DNA of 64,000 nt from Proteles cristata cristata (GCA_017311185.1 JAESUZ010004533.1:620001-684000); one strand, 5' to 3'. Positions 33,717 to 44,945 are shown, counted from the first letter of the stretch. A program made the numbers and translations. The notes: generated from the letters alone by a model not told the origin.

Positions 33717-34155
33717 TGGTTCTTAATAGTGTGGTCTGCAGATCAACATTATAAGCATGCCCTAGGGATATACTAGACATGCAAATTTTAGAGTCCTATC
33801 CCAGACTTAAGGAATAAGAAACTCTGGGAGCTAGATCTGTACTGTGTTTTAACAAGCCCTCTAGGTTATTCTGATGCATCCTAACATTTGAGAACCACTA
33901 CTATAGGGGCGCCCGGGTGGCTTAGTCGGTTAAGCGTCCGACTTTCGCTCAGGTCATGATCTCGCGGTTCGTGGGTTCGAGCCCCGCGTCGGGCTCTGTG
34001 CTGACTGCCAGCTCAGAGCCTGGAGCCAGTTTCAGTCTGTGACTTCCTCTCTCTCTGACCCTCCCCTGCTCACGCTGTCTCTCTCTCTCTCTCTCCTAGA
34101 AATAAATAAAAAAACATTAAAAAAAAAATGAGAACCACTATTATATAGTACAGAA
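33717..34155. mobile_element. hAT fossil (MER5A-like) interrupted at its terminal repeat
   Basis: Left end tggttcttaatagtgtggtc, inner aagaaactctgggagctaga and ggttattctgatgcatccta, right terminal repeat tttgagaaccacta. The SINE at 33906-34126 entered exactly in the right terminal repeat and duplicated it (33889-33905 and 34127-34143). Confidence 0.8.
33889..34143 (+). mobile_element. Young, well-preserved CAN-SINE
   Basis: Near-consensus copy: ggggcgcccgggtggcttag, tcggttaagcgtccgacttt, gggttcgagccccgcgtcgg, tgactgccagctcagagcc, CT block, cctagaaataaataaa tail and poly-A. The pol III A-box and B-box analogues are intact. The 17-bp flanks have one mismatch (tgagaaccactactata versus tgagaaccactattata). 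Dense CpGs suggest recent insertion. Confidence 0.96.
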
Positions 34156-35590
34156 GTCTCATGCAAAAGGAATAGGCATTGCTAATAAAGATAGGACCTA
34201 ATAAAGTTTACTGGATAGCTGGCTGGCTCATATTGTAATCCTAAGATAATGCCATATTTGCAAGGTTGACTAAGCTCTTAGTTGCTTAATAACAAATAAA
34301 ATTGCATTTGCTTAAATGTGCTTTAATTATAGTTCCCAGTAGACAGAACTATGGTAACAAAATATAGTAGGCTCTAATGTTTTTTGCATAATGAGCATAC
34401 TAAAAGCATTTAGCACGAATGGATTACAGTTCCCCATATAAGATGGGAAGACTCTCGAAGGACCACATGCCTTTCTTTTGTCTGACATCCTCTTGTCCTC
34501 AATCTTAGTCTAATCTTATTATTTCTTTTCTTCAAAAGTATGGAATACAGTATCTTGTTCCAGAAACGAAAGAACAAACTGACAATATTCCTCCTTGTAT
34601 CATCTTGGGTTGATAGATTGGTTAAATCTAGCATTTGTAATGCAGATAGAAATAAACAGTTTCTGAGCAAAAGCTGATTAAAGAAATTTAGTTGAAAAAA
34701 CAAAGAACTTGCTTGCTTAGTAAAAAAATAAAAGATTGACATTAAGGAATTAAGTATCCCAAAAGGATAAATAAATTTGATTCCAAGAAGAAAAGGCAAT
34801 TTAAAAAAAATAACATACCAAAGCGACAAAGTATGGAGATGCCTAGTGAATATGATTATGTCTGCCCAACATCAATACAACTATTTGAAAAGCACAACAT
34901 TCAAATAGTAATTTTTTTTGCTCTGCATGATGCAAAATAAGCAATTTCTTTTTCCACTAAATTGACTGGCTCTTGAATGCATTGGTTGACCCACAGTACT
35001 GTATTATCCATGGTATTTCCCAGATGACTGAACTAAGTAGATGTCTTACTGTTGTTGGTGTTTTTTTTTTTTTTCTTTTCCCCTCTAATATGGGGAGGAG
35101 GATAATGATAATTGGAAAAGAGGAAAGCACGGCATTTGTAACTTTGTAGTGGAGATTTTAGAAGCATGAGTGGTCCTCAGCCTAGAAGACCTTGTGTTTA
35201 GCTGCAGTGACCTGCCTCTGCCTCTACGGACTTATACACACTTAATTAGCACAGATTGGTGCCTTATAAATAGGGCTAAAGTTTCCAGGGCCTTATTTCA
35301 GATCCTGAAATGTTTCCTTTTTGGTATCTGTTTTTAACTTTCTCTGATGTGAGACTTGAATCTAAACATGCACCCTGATTTAAACCCAAGAGCTGTTCCT
35401 CCTGTCTTTCTGCTGAAATGAATCTCTAGACTCCTTCCCTGTATACCCTGATCCTATGGCTGCTTGTGCTTCTGCCCAGCTAGGATCTCAGCACTGGAAG
35501 CCCACATCACATGTCCAAGCCTTGAACATTGCCTACAACCTCCAGTTTGACCAGCATTTTGAAAATTAACCCTCTTCATAGACTTATGGG
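34156..35590. other. No recognised gene; possible conserved non-coding segment
   Basis: The minus frame 34410-34829 (139 codons) is Phe/Leu-rich from AT-rich text, and no domain is seen. The 35160-35300 block (cttaattagcacagattggt, ccttataaatagggc) has homeodomain-like TAAT and A/T-rich motifs and no repeat, so it could be regulatory. This is a guess. Confidence 0.3.
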
Positions 35591-35596
35591 GGAGAG

Positions 35597-35735
35597 GGAA
35601 CAGTGTAGTATACTGGTTAAGTGCATCTGCTATGACTGGCCTGTAACTGAGATCCCTATTGGCAATTTGCTAATTGTGAGATTTGGAGTAACTCCATTCT
35701 GAGCCTGTTTCCTTATTTACTTTATAGTCAGAGAT
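35597..35735 (-). mobile_element. MIR SINE fragment, minus strand
   Basis: gtatactggttaagtgcatc, gctaattgtgagatttgg and ctgagcctgtttccttattt follow the inverted MIR order. Confidence 0.7.
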
Positions 35736-35795
35736 ATGTATATATATATGTGTGTGTAGATAGATAGATAGATAGATATACATATATGTATCTAT
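35736..35795 (+). repeat. (TATA)/(TAGA)n microsatellite
   Basis: tatatatatatgtgtgtg then tagatagatagatagatag and tatacatatatgtatc. It begins at the end of the MIR. Confidence 0.9.
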
Positions 35796-36069
35796 GAATA
35801 CATTTGGATGAATGAATGTAGATGAAAATAGAATAATATATTTAAGACAGTCTAACACATTGATTAAGAGTTCAATGCATGTTTCCCATATTATTATGGC
35901 TTTTTCCCTACCCCTTGGTTATTTGTTTTTAGCATTGTTACCACCCAGTCCCCTTACATATAAACTGGTTGCTGACCATGATCTCTATCCTGTTAACTAG
36001 TCTTGGCTATCCCTATCCCACAACCTTCCACAATCTGCCATTGATAGGCCAACACAGATTTAGCATAGA

Positions 36070-36304
36070 TCAAATAATTTTTTATTTTATTTTTTATTTA
36101 TTTCTGAGAGTGAGAGTGTGTGAGCAGGGAAGGGTCAGAGAGAGAGAGGGAGAAACAGAATCTGAAGCAGAATCCAGGCTCTGAGCTAGCTGTCAACACA
36201 GAGCCTGATGCGAGGCTCGAACCCACAAATCGTGAGATCATGACCTGAGCTGAAGTGGGATGCTTAACTGACTGAGCCACCCAGGCACCCCTCAAATAAC
36301 TTTT
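36070..36304 (-). mobile_element. CAN-SINE (felid type), minus strand
   Basis: T-rich tail, ttatttctgagagtgagagt, inverted body gaggctcgaacccacaaatc, end gccacccaggcacccc. The flanks tcaaataattttt (36070-36082) and tcaaataactttt (36292-36304) have one mismatch. Confidence 0.93.
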
Positions 36305-37600
36305 TAGAAGGGTTATTGTTGGCAACTTTGGCTTATCAACCTTGAGCTATTTAATCAAATGGTTTCCTCAGTCCAATATGAAAAACATTTTAGGAGATTT
36401 TCTTCTAAAATTCTTTGAGAACCTTTATGGGAGGAATTGCAACACAGTCCAGATGTTTAATTCCATTGTTCGGGCTTCCTGGGTTGAATAAATAGTAGAA
36501 CTCAGGGAGTACTAAAGCTTAACTATTTAATGTGGAGCCTTGCCTGCTTCTGAATTTGGGCCACTCTATTGATTTAATCATTAGCTTGGGTTTTCAAAGG
36601 TTGGCTTTGGCTTGATCTTGCAACAGCAATCAGCCAATCTAAGCAATTTGTCATCATTTAAACAAGGATGCAGAGGAAGACTGAAAAGTGGCAAATGGGT
36701 TTGGAAGTCATTGCAGCTAAAACTTGATGGAGTTGGAGGATTAGCTTATGATGGATACAGAGATGTTTTATTGACTGTGATTTAATGGCTTCACAATTTT
36801 CTTTCTATTTCTAGAGCATTTACATACTTCTGAGTTATCTAATAGATAAATCTTAGACAATGGCATTATACCATGATGATGACACAATGGTAAACTCATA
36901 TATTACATCTAATGGATATCAAAGTGGTAGTTTCTCCAAGACCAATATATGTCTATGAGACATTTTCATACACTGAAGTCATAAAATACATTTATATCTG
37001 CATATGTATCCTGTGCATTTATAGGTGCACATTTAACAGTACATGAATATTTATATATTCACACACATGAATTGGGATTTATTATGAGTGCTAAATATGG
37101 AATTGTAAAGTCATGGAGGCTTAAGGAAGTTTCCTCAAGACCTACTTTTGCTTGATTGTGACTTATTAGTTTAAACTTAACCAGTTATATATTAACAGTA
37201 CTATTGTCTTTGAAAAAAAAAAACTATTATTTCAAAGCTTATTAGGACTATATATGAATTTGGACCTATCTAAGACTATACATTGGATTAAAGAAATAGT
37301 ATGTGAAATACTGTAAGTTTTTAAACACAAAGGTTACTTTCTGTTTTGTGATTAAACATGTTAAGATGCTTTCAGTCACTTTTAGGGATGCACTTATGTT
37401 TGGGAATAGAGGAAGTAATGATTTTCTAAATAAAGAGAAAATGATGAAGGCCCATGCAGTGTGTCTGAGATTGATGTTTTTTTATTTTTCCCAAGGAGGA
37501 TAGATTTAAAAGGTTTGCAGATAATGTTAGCTTGTAGAGTTCTTACTCTGGCATAGGTTACTGTTATTTGTTGAATTTGTGTAATTATCTGGGTTATATA
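36305..37600. other. AT-rich DNA without recognised gene
   Basis: Short frames only and nothing recognised. Imperfect tatata-type text at 36985-37075. Confidence 0.5.
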
Positions 37601-37603
37601 TAT

Positions 37604-37604
37604 G

Positions 37605-37673
<69 letters not shown>
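37604..37673 (+). repeat. Composite (TG)n(GA)n microsatellite
   Basis: About 19 tg units are followed directly by about 15 ga units with a clean switch at 37642. Confidence 0.97.
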
Positions 37674-37675
<2 letters not shown>

Positions 37676-37679
37676 ATCT

Positions 37680-38420
37680 CAAATATCTTGAACATTGTGA
37701 ATAAATGATGCAATACAAACACTTACCAGACATCCATCTCACCCATGGCCCCAGTGTAAGATAAGCTTATGGTCCAGGCATTCTGTGTTACAGGATGAAT
37801 CAGTCCAATAGCAGATGGTAGTGTGAAGGAGTATCATGGAGCAAGGCTCTACTCTGTAAGTCCCTATTTTTTTCTGTTTTGGGGGAGATCAGGGTAGTAG
37901 GGTTAGGCCCTAGCAGTGACATTAAGACATTACAACAGACACTTAACAGCTCTGGTCTTTGAACAATGGGTGCTTCACTCCTTGTTCTTGCCCCGTCACT
38001 CTTGTTCTTCAGAGCAGGCCAGAGCCACACTGGTCTCTTCTCCCAAAGGCAATTTTATTTCTCATCAGTCTTTATTTTTTCTGAAGATCTAGGGAGAGCC
38101 TTGGGCAGCACATTATTTCTATTGGCCCAGTTAGCTTTGTTTTACTTGGGAAGATAAGTTTAGCAAATCAAAAGTTTTCTGGCTAAGTCATGCTGACCAA
38201 TGTATTAGTATCTCGAATTATTTTGCTATTTGAACAAAGCATGTTCACTCCCTAAATCCTCAGTGTAGCAATCATGATATATATGTTTCTCTCTTTCAAG
38301 GGGAGGTAATCATATTACTTTGTAAGAAAATTTCCAGTGTACAAGCAGATACCTGTTTCCCTTTCCTTTTAAGGTAAAATAATCACAGTTTAAAGAAATC
38401 TCTGTGCACCCTTACTTAAT
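37680..38420. other. No recognised gene or repeat
   Basis: Overlapping frames at 37800-38157 on both strands show no domain. Not recognised. Confidence 0.45.
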
Positions 38421-38430
38421 GCATAAATCT

Positions 38431-38498
38431 TTTCTTCCTTCCTTCCTTCCTTCCTTCCTTCCTTCCTTCCTTCCTTCCTTCCTTTCTTTCTTTCTTTT
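38431..38498 (+). repeat. (CCTT)n / (CTTT)n microsatellite
   Basis: About 14 cctt units followed by cttt units. The flanking words tgcataaatcttttctt at 38420-38436 and 38503-38519 are duplicated around it, so the tract lies between two copies of the same 17-base word. Confidence 0.95.
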
Positions 38499-38594
38499 GT
38501 AGTGCATAAATCTTTTCTTTTATTCTTATGGAAATATATTTTGGCCCTTGGTTTGGTTCTACCAAGTGCCATTTCCTGTTTTAATCTAACTTGA

Positions 38595-38960
38595 TTATTT
38601 GGAGTACTTACTACATGCCACACGTTGTGCTGGGTCTGGAGCTAGGAAACTAAAAGAAATGAAACTGTCTGAAAGTAGCTCACAGTGTTGCAAGAAGAAG
38701 ATTATCATTTTGTGCTCAGTTGTCTATATGAGTAAGTGTAATGAGAAGTTTTGTCCACAGTTTACCAGGTAACACAGACAGAAGGCCCTTGGGAGATCCT
38801 CAGGAAGGGTTCCATGAAGGAGGAGCATTCTGAGCTCATTTTGAGCAAATAAGGGAAAAAGGATATATTAGTTAGAAAAAGAACTTAAAGTAGGGAGGGT
38901 CCTGGAGACCTATTCTTATTTCACAACTATAGTAGATAAGCAGGAAAAAACTTCCTTGAA
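38595..38960 (+). mobile_element. L2 LINE fragment
   Basis: gtacttactacatgccacac, gtgctgggtctggagctagg and cattctgagctcattttgag follow the L2 3' region. Diverged. Confidence 0.55.
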
Positions 38961-39194
38961 AGTTTTCATACTAAGAAGCATATTCAACAGTAGAAAAACA
39001 GATTCAAGGGTATTTGTACTCATATCACAAAGACTCATGAATTTGCAATAAGTCTGAATTACTATGCTTTTCTCCACAAATATAATTAAATAACTCTGAT
39101 AACATTTTAATATATACAGTGCATTAAGCTAACAGATTGAGAGAGCTTCACTTATGAATATGTCAGTTATTTTTATTTATTTAGAAAATGTATT

Positions 39195-39447
39195 AAGAAT
39201 TTAAAATTTTCAGGGCACCTGTGTGGCTTAGTCGGTTAAGTGTCCGACTTTCGCTTAGGTCATGATCTCACAGTTCGTGGGTTCGAGCCCCGCGTCGGGC
39301 TCTGTACTGACTGCCAGCTCGGAGCCTGGAGCCTGTTTCAGATTCTGTATCTCCCTCTCTCTCTGACCCTCCTCTGCTCACGCGCTCTCTCTCTCTCCTA
39401 GAAATAAAGATAATAAAAATAATAAAAAAAAAGAATTTAAAATTTTC
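39195..39447 (+). mobile_element. Young CAN-SINE with perfect 17-bp duplication
   Basis: gggcacctgtgtggcttagt, gggttcgagccccgcgtcgg, tgactgccagctcggagcc, a cctagaaataaagataa tail. Identical flanks aagaatttaaaattttc at 39195-39211 and 39431-39447. It belongs to the same cctagaaataaa subfamily as 33906. Confidence 0.96.
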
Positions 39448-39755
39448 TATTAAAATCTTCTCATCCTTAGTAGACCCTTCCCCCAACCCCCCAGTATATA
39501 GGGCAAATGCAAGTTGTGGCTCAACATCTGTTAGATATCCTAAAATCTGAAGTAGGTACTGATTAATGAAGCTTTCATGGTAACAACTAAAATGCCTTTT
39601 GCTCAGGTCACTGAAAACTCATTAATTGCCCCCTGAAAACTGCTTAATTGCCCCCATTCAGAAAATACTCTCCAGTCTTGATCTGATGACATTTAACAAT
39701 CTCTACCAGCCAGCACATGAATAGTAGTACCTCTTTATCAGGCTGCTGATTGTTC
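39448..39755. other. No recognised gene; small local duplication
   Basis: No gene is visible. A short local duplication is present at 39618-39655 (aattgccccctgaaaac / aattgcccccattcaga). Confidence 0.4.
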
Positions 39756-39925
39756 TTTCCATTTGTTATTCTGCTGCATTTTGTTTACATTTTTATTTTA
39801 GCAGTTATCACAGCATTGGGAATACTTGTTGTAATGTCTCTCCTGCTCTCATACAAGTTACAAGCTTTGTGATATTTATTTATTGTTGTATCCCCTGACA
39901 TCCAAATGAACAAATGGCAACATTC
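39756..39925 (+). mobile_element. Possible L2 LINE fragment
   Basis: agcagttatcacagcattgg, tacaagctttgtgatattta and ttgttgtatcccctgacatc resemble L2 3' text. Weak. Confidence 0.4.
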
Positions 39926-39958
39926 TGTGTTTCTTAACCTTCTCTGCACTGTTTTTGG

Positions 39959-40132
39959 TAAGTGGTTGTCAACTTTGGCTGCTCATTGAGGTCACCAGGG
40001 GGCCTTAAAAAATGTTGATGTTTGGGTCTTACTTCCAGAGATTCAGAGTCATTGGTCTGGAGGTGGCCTGAGCATCTGCACTTTTAAAAGCTACCTAGGT
40101 GATTCCACTGTGCAGTGAGGTTAAGAACCACT
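39959..40132. mobile_element. hAT fossil (MER5A-like), near complete
   Basis: Terminal repeats agtggttgtcaactttgg and gaggttaagaaccactc, inner agattcagagtcattggtct and cctgagcatctgcactttta. A complete-length MER5A-type copy of about 175 bp. Confidence 0.82.
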
Positions 40133-40329
40133 CATCTAGACCTGTGCTGTCCTGAGCACTTGATATGTGGTTTGTCTGAGTTGAGTGTAAGTGTAAATAT
40201 ATATACCAGGTTTTGAAGATTTAATGCAAAAAAGTGTAAAATATATCAATTTTTATATGATGACATAATGGGATTGATATTTCAGATATGTTGGATTAAA
40301 TAAAATTTATTTAATTTATATATATATAT

Positions 40330-40506
40330 TTTTTTTTTTTTTTGAGAGAAAACATGAGCAGAGAGGGGGCGGTGGGGGCAGAGACAGAGAGAGATAATCT
40401 TAAACAGTCTCCATGCTCACCATGGAGTCCCAAGCCAAGCTCAGTCTCACAACCATGAAATCATTAAGAGTTGGACAGTTAACCAATGAAGCCACCCAAG
40501 TACCCC
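40330..40506 (-). mobile_element. Degenerate CAN-SINE, minus strand
   Basis: T-run, gagagaaaacatgagcagag, inverted body tcagtctcacaaccatgaaa, end gccacccaagtacccc. Older and shortened. Confidence 0.85.
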
Positions 40507-40655
40507 TAATTTATTTATTTATTTATTTACATTTAACATATAATTTATTGTCAAATTGGTTTCCATACAACACCCAGTGCTCCTCCCAACAAGTGCCCTC
40601 CTCAATGCCCATCATCCCCTTTTCCCTCTCCCACACCACTCCTAATGTATATTAA
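40507..40655 (-). mobile_element. Felid L1 3'-end fragment abutting the SINE head
   Basis: A (TTTA)n tail at 40507-40530, then taatttattgtcaaattggt, ttccatacaacacccagtgc and tgcccatcatccccttttcc: the reverse of the felid L1 3' terminus. Truncated to about 150 bp. Its tail begins right where the SINE ends. Confidence 0.85.
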
Positions 40656-40799
40656 CACTTTAATTAGTAATAATGATAACATTAATTTAATTTCACCTGT
40701 TTCTTTTACCTTTACTAGAAAATGTAAGATTATATGTGTGACTTGAATCATATTTCTACTGAGCAGTGCTAAGCTGTATGAGAAGTTTCTTTTTATTTT

Positions 40800-41005
40800 A
40801 TATATTTTTTAAAGTTTATTTTTAAGAGAGGGACACAGTGTGAGCAGGGAAGAGGCAGAGAGAGAGGGAGACACAGAATCTGAAACAGGCTCCAGGCTCT
40901 GAGCTGTCAGGACAGAGCCCTGTGTGGGACTCAAACTCATCAACCATGAGATCGTGACCTGAGCTAAAGTCGGACACTTAATCGACTGAACCACTCAGGT
41001 ACTCC
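40800..41005 (-). mobile_element. CAN-SINE (felid type), minus strand
   Basis: T-rich tail, gagagggacacagtgtgagc, inverted body gggactcaaactcatcaacc, end gaaccactcaggtactcc. No clean duplication resolved in the A/T-rich flank. Confidence 0.9.
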
Positions 41006-42190
41006 TCTATGATATATTTTTAAGTGGAAGGAACAGAGATGTTTAACAAAATATGTGCTTAATAAATGCTATCTGGCAAGTTAATTGACAGTGTTCATAG
41101 TTTGTACGGTATTTGATACAAAGAGTTCCTCTTTCTAACTATATATATTTAAAGTAATTCAGTCAATTGATAGTATTGATTGTGTGAGTTGTAGAAATTA
41201 CTGTGCTGAGAAGAGAAATAATGTTTGCGATTGAAACAAAAATAAACTAGGAAGCCTATGGTATCACAGTGTAAAAATGAAATAGAGCCGTTGAAAATGA
41301 GATAGTCCTTTGAAACTGAACAAAATTAGGGGGAATTGAAAATATAGAGTGCTATTTTTGTCATTACCATTGTGTCATTACATGTATTCTTCCTAAACTG
41401 GAGACTATCTAATGTTTAAAATTAACAACAATAAAACTCTGAGTGAGATATTTCGTTTACATGCAGAAAAGATGAATAAATTATTTACATAAACATGTGC
41501 AAACATTTATGTATGTTTACAAAGGTAAGAAAGCTGTATATGGGAAGAGAAGTTAAGGTCAGAGATGTCCAAAGTTTTCAGGAATAGATCGATGGCTATA
41601 GAACTGAGACTTTAGATGACATAACCATCTTGAATACTGGGCATGAAACTCAGTTTTGGGGGAGAGTACAAAGGGACAATTTGATCTATAGGGCAAACCA
41701 CTGGACAGAGCAAAAATGTGAGTGGTTCAAATAATACATTTACTGCAGGCTTAGCTGATCGGGTTATCATGGTGGGCAACATTTGCTCTAGCCCCAGGTA
41801 TTCAAAGTAAATGATGTTAAGTGTTGTGAGCAGGCTCTTATTGAAGGGGATTGGTTAAAATTGGAAATTGCTAACTGTGAGTTATTAAGAGACACAGTAT
41901 CTATAAATCAATTATGGTACATTATATTCTAGTCCATTGCCAGCATTCATTTAAACATAAACTACTGTATGTTCTACTCACAGTAGTAGAAATCAAAAGT
42001 TTAGGCTACTTTAACTTGTTCTACAGTGTTTGTATTTTGTTGAAAGAAATTAAATACTTCTTTTGGTTTTGTTTTTGATAAGCTTAAAGGGTAATAAATT
42101 TGTATTCAACAAATTTCTAGGGCTATAATCTTATTTTTTCTTTGCTTCCAACATCTTGACCTTATGGAGCATCATGAGGTATTTTAAAAA
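41006..42190. other. AT-rich DNA without recognised gene
   Basis: Nothing recognised in about 1.2 kb. No long open frame. Confidence 0.5.
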
Positions 42191-42194
42191 GCTG

Positions 42195-42400
42195 GCCTTT
42201 GGCATTTGAACTGACCTGCTTTGAATATTGTCTCTATCACTTGCTGTTGGACTTTGGTCAAATCATGGATTGACTTACCCAACCCGTAATATCCTTGACC
42301 CTAACACCTACTTTACAGGGCCATTTAGGAAGTAATGTAAAATGCATTGCCTACCATATGGTAAGTCTTTATAAATACTATTGTTGTTGTTATTATAGCA
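42195..42400 (-). mobile_element. MIR SINE fragment, minus strand
   Basis: gcatttgaactgacctgctt, cacttgctgttggactttgg, acctactttacagggccatt and ttataaatactattgttgtt follow inverted MIR order. Confidence 0.7.
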
Positions 42401-42441
42401 AAGTTGAAAAGCATTCGGAGCAGGATAGTTTTTGTATAGTC

Positions 42442-42675
42442 AAAAATTATAATTAAGGGGCCGCTGGGTGGCTTAGTCAGTTAAATGTATGACTTCGGCT
42501 CAGGTCATGATCTTGCAATTCGTGAGTTTAAGCCCTGAGTCTGGCTCTATGCTGACAGCTTGGAGCCTGGAGCCTACTTCAGATTCTATGTCTCCCTCTC
42601 TCTCTGCTCCTCTCCTGCTTGCATTCTCTCTGTCTGTCTCTTTCTCTCAAAAATAAACATTAAAAAATTATCATT
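42442..42675 (+). mobile_element. CAN-SINE (felid type)
   Basis: ggggccgctgggtggcttag, cttcggctcaggtcatgatc, cttggagcctggagcctact, CT block, aaaaataaacattaaaaaat tail. The 13-bp flanks aaaaattataatt / aaaaattatcatt (42442-42454, 42663-42675) have one mismatch. Confidence 0.92.
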
Positions 42676-43985
42676 GAAATTAGTATTTTATATGTGAACA
42701 CATTATTTCTACTTCCAGCCCTCAGGGTTTGGAATGAGGAGAGGAGGAGTGTAGAGAAGAGTTGACAAGGGAGAAAGATTTCTGGCATCAGCAAGAAATC
42801 CTCTCCATTTATAGTTGGAGCCACTGGGGAGTTGAATATCCTCTATGGTGGATGCACAGGAATATTTAAGACCAGAACAGTTGAGTGAGGAGGTACGGCA
42901 GAGCTGGGTGATCCTGTGGTGACCAGGCAGCTGAGCCTAGCAGTGCTTGACTAGCGGAAGCTCAAGCAAAAAAGGCTTGTAGATGAAAGTACTTCTCCTT
43001 CCCTTCCTACCAGCCTAGGGACAAGTATTTTCCTTAAGGTTTCTGGAACTCTATTAATGTGTTCCCTGATAGATAGCTTGTGAGCAGACATTACAAAGCA
43101 TTCGTCCTTGGGATTTGCAGAATTTGAGACATGTCAGGAAGTACCTGCTGTATGGTGTTCAGAGGCAGGGTTAAAGCCTGCTTACCCAGAGTCTGGCACA
43201 TAGTAGGGATGCCATAAGTGGTGATAGAATCTAAACGAATGCACACATCCTGCACTTTACAGCCCCCATGAGTATCTGGAGCATGAACAATTCAAGCTAA
43301 ATTCTAGACAAATGAGAATCTTGTTGTATTCCCTTTCACATAGTGATAGTATAAGAGAGGAAAAGAGAATGGAAATCAATGATAAATTAAGCAAAGGGTA
43401 TTAACTTCCAAAACACAAGTCCTTTAAATGCCTCTCAAAATTCTGCATTTGCTTGTTTTACAAAATGCTTTGATCAATAAAATTTACTAGGTGAGGAGTT
43501 TCACACTTAGCAATTCTTTCTCCAAAGCCTATTTAGGATGAACCAGAAAATCTTTCACTTTTTTTTTTTTTTTCTGAGCTTAACCTTTTTACATAGAGAA
43601 AGGATTTCTGTTATCTTCTTTTAAAGCAAGACTTAGATAACTAAGATCAATTGAGTTTTGAAAGCTATGTACTTTGTCCTTTAGCTATGATAATATGGTC
43701 AGAACTGTCTTTATGAAAATGAGGAAAAAGAGTTGTTTGATGTGTGAATATTTGCAAGAGAAGAACTGGCTCTAATTCTAGGCATCACATTTGTTTATGT
43801 GTCAGTCATCCATAATAATGAGGGAGAGGTATCTCCTGGAGGTGGGAATGTTCTTTGCTGAATTTTAAGTATTGCTAAGCCATTTAAGAGGGGGATTTGG
43901 AGTATCACTCAATTCATATAATAAGCGGGAGTAGCAGGAAAAGAACAAAGTTAAATGGAACTATTTTCAAAATAAGAATACTTTG
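42676..43985. other. No recognised gene; mixed composition
   Basis: About 1.3 kb. agtctggcacatagtaggga at 43189 hints at a short L2/MIR tail. Otherwise nothing is recognised. Confidence 0.45.
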
Positions 43986-43989
43986 GATT

Positions 43990-44239
43990 TTAAAATTTAT
44001 CTGCTCATGGGGCACTTGGATAGCTCAGTCAGTTAAGTGTTCAAATTGGCTCAGGTCATGATCTCACTATTCCTGAGTTTGAGCCCCAAGGCAGGCTCTG
44101 TGCTGACAGCTCAGAGCCTGGAACCTGCTTCATATTTTTTGTCTCCCTCTCTCTCTGCTTCTCCTCCACTCATGTTCTGTCTCTCTCTCTCAAAAATAAA
44201 TAAACATTAAAAATAAAAAAATTAAAATTTATCTGCTCA
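43990..44239 (+). mobile_element. CAN-SINE with perfect 18-bp duplication
   Basis: ggggcacttggatagctcag, gagtttgagccccaaggcag, ctcagagcctggaacctgct, aaaaataaataaacatt tail. Identical flanks ttaaaatttatctgctca at 43990-44007 and 44222-44239. Confidence 0.95.
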
Positions 44240-44277
44240 GAAGTGACATAGTCCAATGCCATTTATATGTTTCAATT

Positions 44278-44516
44278 CAATTTCGTTTTTTTTTTTTTAA
44301 TTTTTATTTATTTCTAGGAGAGAGAGAGATAGACAGCGTGAACTAGGGTGTATCAGAGAGAGAGGGAGACACAGACTCTGAAACAGGCTCCAGGCTCTGA
44401 GCTGGCAGTCAGCACAGAGCCCGACGCGGGGCTCGAACCCACGAACCGCGAGATCATGACCTAAGCGAAAGTCGGACGCTTAACCGACTAAGCCACCCAG
44501 GCGGCCCCAATTTCTT
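44278..44516 (-). mobile_element. Young CAN-SINE, minus strand
   Basis: T-run, ttatttctaggagagagaga, gctggcagtcagcacagagc, ggggctcgaacccacgaacc, gcgagatcatgacctaagcg, end gccacccaggcggcccc. Flanking caatttc...ttttt on both sides is a short duplication. The ctagg tail variant, cagtcagca and many CpGs place it in the young subfamily. Confidence 0.94.
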
Positions 44517-44719
44517 TTTTATATGTACCTGGGAAATATACACAAATAATTTTTCTGGGTCTAGAACAAAGCCAAATTTAGGTCCCAGTTTAAAGCTCTA
44601 ACATGTCCTTGGGTCTTCCCAGAATATATTATGATGATTGCCTCTAATTCTGTCCTGATAGACATGTACTCAAGATATGTAACTTAATAAACTATAAAAT
44701 AATTTCATTTTTAATTCTG

Positions 44720-44945
44720 AACCAGCATTCTTTTTTAAATGTTTATTTGTTTACTTTTAGAGAGAGCACAAGCAGGGGAAGGACAGAGAAAGAGGAGGAA
44801 AGAGAAAATTCCTATCAGACTCCATGCTCAGTGCAAAGCCCAACATGGGACTGGATACCATAACCCTGATGTTAGGACCTGAGCCGAAATCAAGTCAGAG
44901 GCTTAACTGACTGAGCCACCCAGGGGCCCCCTAAACCAGCATTCT
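44720..44945 (-). mobile_element. CAN-SINE with 12-bp duplication, minus strand
   Basis: T-rich tail, gagagagcacaagcagggga, inverted body, end gagccacccaggggcccc. Identical flanks aaccagcattct at 44720-44731 and 44934-44945. Confidence 0.93.

Larger units (their letters stand above)
40140..40790. mobile_element. hAT-like DNA transposon remnant, split by a SINE and an L1 end
   Basis: cctgtgctgtcctgagcact at the left and gagcagtgctaagctgta at the right resemble inverted ends, with AT-rich internal text (ttggattaaataaaatttat ... taacattaatttaatttcac) resuming after the interruption. The SINE (40330-40506) and L1 end (40507-40655) lie inside. Family uncertain (MER58/MER-type). Confidence 0.45.

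Noticed and set aside
33906..33985. Possible tRNA gene (A-box and B-box-like motifs)
   Set aside because: It is the tRNA-derived head of a SINE. No cloverleaf anticodon arm is maintained, and the element continues into the CT block and A-tail.
34410..34829. 139-codon minus-strand frame
   Set aside because: Phe/Leu-rich translation of A/T-rich DNA without recognisable motif or transcript features.
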